Below the pieces are notes generated by a model. It did not search any database. It was not told where the DNA came from and worked only from the letters and a program-made list of their open reading frames with translations. Source: a bacterium (GTDB taxonomy: Bacteria; Verrucomicrobiota; Verrucomicrobiia; Limisphaerales; UBA11358). From it: a DNA stretch of 6,447 bases. Position numbers and translations under genes: made by a program. Below, piece by piece: positions 5,737-6,447 of the stretch (its first letter is position 1; each line of letters opens with the position of its first letter). The stretch spans positions 1-6,447 of the forward strand of contig JAJXXI010000108.1 of the NCBI GenBank assembly GCA_021781185.1, written 5' to 3'.

Positions 5737-5747
5737 AAATGGCTGCC
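5724..5747. repeat. Eight-base direct repeat shared by nuoE end and tRNA 3' end
   Basis: TGGCTGCC occurs at 5724-5731, inside the last codons of nuoE, and again at 5740-5747, where it is the complement of the tRNA-Gln 3' end (GGCAGCCA on the tRNA strand). Eight bases separate the copies. Short duplications of a tRNA 3' end can be left by integration or by local duplication, but at this length chance is possible. Confidence 0.5.
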
Positions 5748-5813
5748 CGACTAGGATTTGAACCTAGACAAAGTGATTCAGAGTCACTTGTGCTACCGTT
5801 ACACCATCGGGCA
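5740..5813 (-). tRNA. tRNA-Gln, anticodon CUG
   Basis: Read on the minus strand from 5813 to 5740 this is a complete 74-base tRNA with an encoded CCA end. The acceptor stem TGCCCGA / TCGGGCA is seven perfect pairs. The D-stem GTGT / GCAC encloses AACGGTA, and the anticodon stem AGTGA / TCACT encloses the loop CTCTGAA with anticodon CTG, reading CAG (glutamine). The T-arm CTAGG / CCTAG holds TTCAAAT. U1, the CUG anticodon and discriminator G73 fit glutamine tRNAs. It lies opposite to the nuo genes in the 124-base gap between nuoE and nuoF. The nuo transcript, if continuous, must therefore carry the tRNA complement. Confidence 0.97.
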
Positions 5814-5823
5814 AGACGGGCGC

Positions 5824-5854
5824 ACTAAACTAGAGATTTTTAATTGAGAGTCAA
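5824..5854 (-). promoter_or_regulatory. Candidate promoter for tRNA-Gln
   Basis: On the minus strand TTGACT (5849-5854) matches the -35 consensus at five of six positions. Two overlapping -10 candidates follow: TAGTTT (5827-5832) at a 16-base spacing and TTTAGT (5824-5829) at 19. A start near 5820 would leave a short 5' leader before the mature tRNA end at 5813. The element lies within the leader of nuoF and ends seven bases before its ATG, so the two units share this DNA. The -35 is convincing; the -10 is weak. Confidence 0.35.
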
Positions 5855-5860
5855 GTTGCT

Positions 5861-6447
5861 ATGGCGCAAGAATACAAATTGATTTTGAAGCACGCTGATG
5901 AAGTCGGCTATACGCCGGACATCGAATGCTATTTGCGTCATGGCGGTTACAGCGACCTGAAAAAGGCGCTCGCCATCCAGCCGAAAGACTTGCCGGAGGG
6001 CAAAAAAGTTTCGCCGCAGGAGCAAATCCGTGAAGACGTGAAAATCTCCGGTCTGCGTGGTCGCGGCGGTGCCGGTTTTTCCTGCGGCTTGAAATGGAGC
6101 TTCGTTGACCGCAAGAGCGGCAAGCCGATTTATCTCATTTGCAATGCGGATGAATCCGAACCCGGCACGTTCAAGGATCGTCAGATCATCCACAAGGATC
6201 CGCATCAGCTCATCGAGGGCATGATCATCTCGTGCTTCGCGAATGATGTTCATCTTGCCTACATTTACATCCGCGGTGAAATGCCCGAAGGCGCGAAGAT
6301 TTTGAATCAGGCGTTGAAGGAAGCCCGCGAGAAAAATCTCCTCGGCAAAAACATCCTCGGCACTGGTTATGATTTGGAGATGCACGTTCATCGCGGCGCG
6401 GGGGCTTACATCTGCGGCGAGGAAACCGGCCTGATTGAATCGCTCGA
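5861..6447 (+). CDS. nuoF: NADH-quinone oxidoreductase subunit F, 5' part
   Basis: NuoF is the 51-kDa-type subunit of complex I. It binds FMN and NADH and takes the first two electrons. The window holds the first 195 codons of a protein usually about 430-450 residues long, and the frame is open to the right edge. The FMN-site glycine-rich motif [13 protein letters not shown] is at 67-79, [13 protein letters not shown] at 95-107 (the NADH-binding region) and [17 protein letters not shown] at the end. The four cysteines of the [4Fe-4S] cluster N3 lie beyond the window. The ATG at 5861 is preceded by GAGAG at 5846-5850, a weak and rather distant ribosome-binding site. The gene is 124 bases from nuoE, an unusually wide gap for this operon, because of the antisense tRNA-Gln. 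It may rely on read-through from nuoB-E or on its own promoter. Confidence 0.97.
   Translation, partial: MAQEYKLILKHADEVGYTPDIECYLRHGGYSDLKKALAIQPKDLPEGKKVSPQEQIREDVKISGLRGRGGAGFSCGLKWSFVDRKSGKPIYLICNADESEPGTFKDRQIIHKDPHQLIEGMIISCFANDVHLAYIYIRGEMPEGAKILNQALKEAREKNLLGKNILGTGYDLEMHVHRGAGAYICGEETGLIESL

Noticed and set aside
5771..5790. GTGATTCAGAGTCAC-like inverted repeat as a regulatory operator.
   Set aside because: It is the anticodon stem-loop of the tRNA-Gln gene.
6059..6097. The NuoF FMN motif reads GFSCG rather than the GFPTG form common in many homologues.
   Set aside because: Serine at the proline position is normal; as I recall Escherichia coli NuoF has GFSTG. It is not a defect.
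5840..6391. Long minus-strand reading frame of 183 residues opposite nuoF.
   Set aside because: The plus-strand frame encodes unmistakable NuoF motifs; this is its antisense shadow.

Overview
The window is a stretch of ordinary bacterial chromosome of moderate GC. It shows a truncated ECF sigma factor, split nuoC and nuoD genes (not fused as in Escherichia coli), few strong Shine-Dalgarno sequences and no phage or transposon genes. The gene set and protein style suggest an environmental Gram-negative bacterium. A member of the Verrucomicrobiota or a neighbouring PVC lineage is my best guess, but this is an inference from general resemblance and no marker gene here proves it.

Layout. (1) Positions 1-1201, plus strand: the 3' end of an ECF sigma factor gene, a small single-pass membrane protein gene and a gene for an N-terminally anchored periplasmic protein with LTxxQ-type helices. 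The last two overlap by four bases. Together they look like a sigma / anti-sigma / envelope sensor unit, similar in architecture to the CnrH-CnrY-CnrX metal-response system. (2) Positions 1207-2654, minus strand: two tandem, translationally coupled paralogues of the thymidylate kinase P-loop family. The promoter-proximal copy keeps the P-loop lysine. The distal copy has arginine there and has lost the basic residues of the lid. (3) Positions 2655-2863: a divergent 209-base regulatory region with a perfect CRP-type palindrome, overlapping inverted repeats and a terminator-like hairpin just before nuoB. (4) Positions 2864-6447, plus strand: nuoB, nuoC, nuoD, nuoE and the 5' part of nuoF, encoding respiratory complex I (NADH:quinone oxidoreductase). 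A complete tRNA-Gln(CUG) gene lies on the opposite strand between nuoE and nuoF.

How the genes work together. NuoE and NuoF form the NADH-oxidising tip of complex I, and NuoB, C and D form the connecting module that carries electrons to quinone at the membrane. The operon here starts at nuoB: nuoA, usually first, is absent and the space upstream is taken by the divergent kinase-like genes. The most unusual points are the antisense tRNA inside the nuo operon, the degenerate kinase-like pair and the palindrome-rich nuo leader. I see no clear evidence of a wholly new system.
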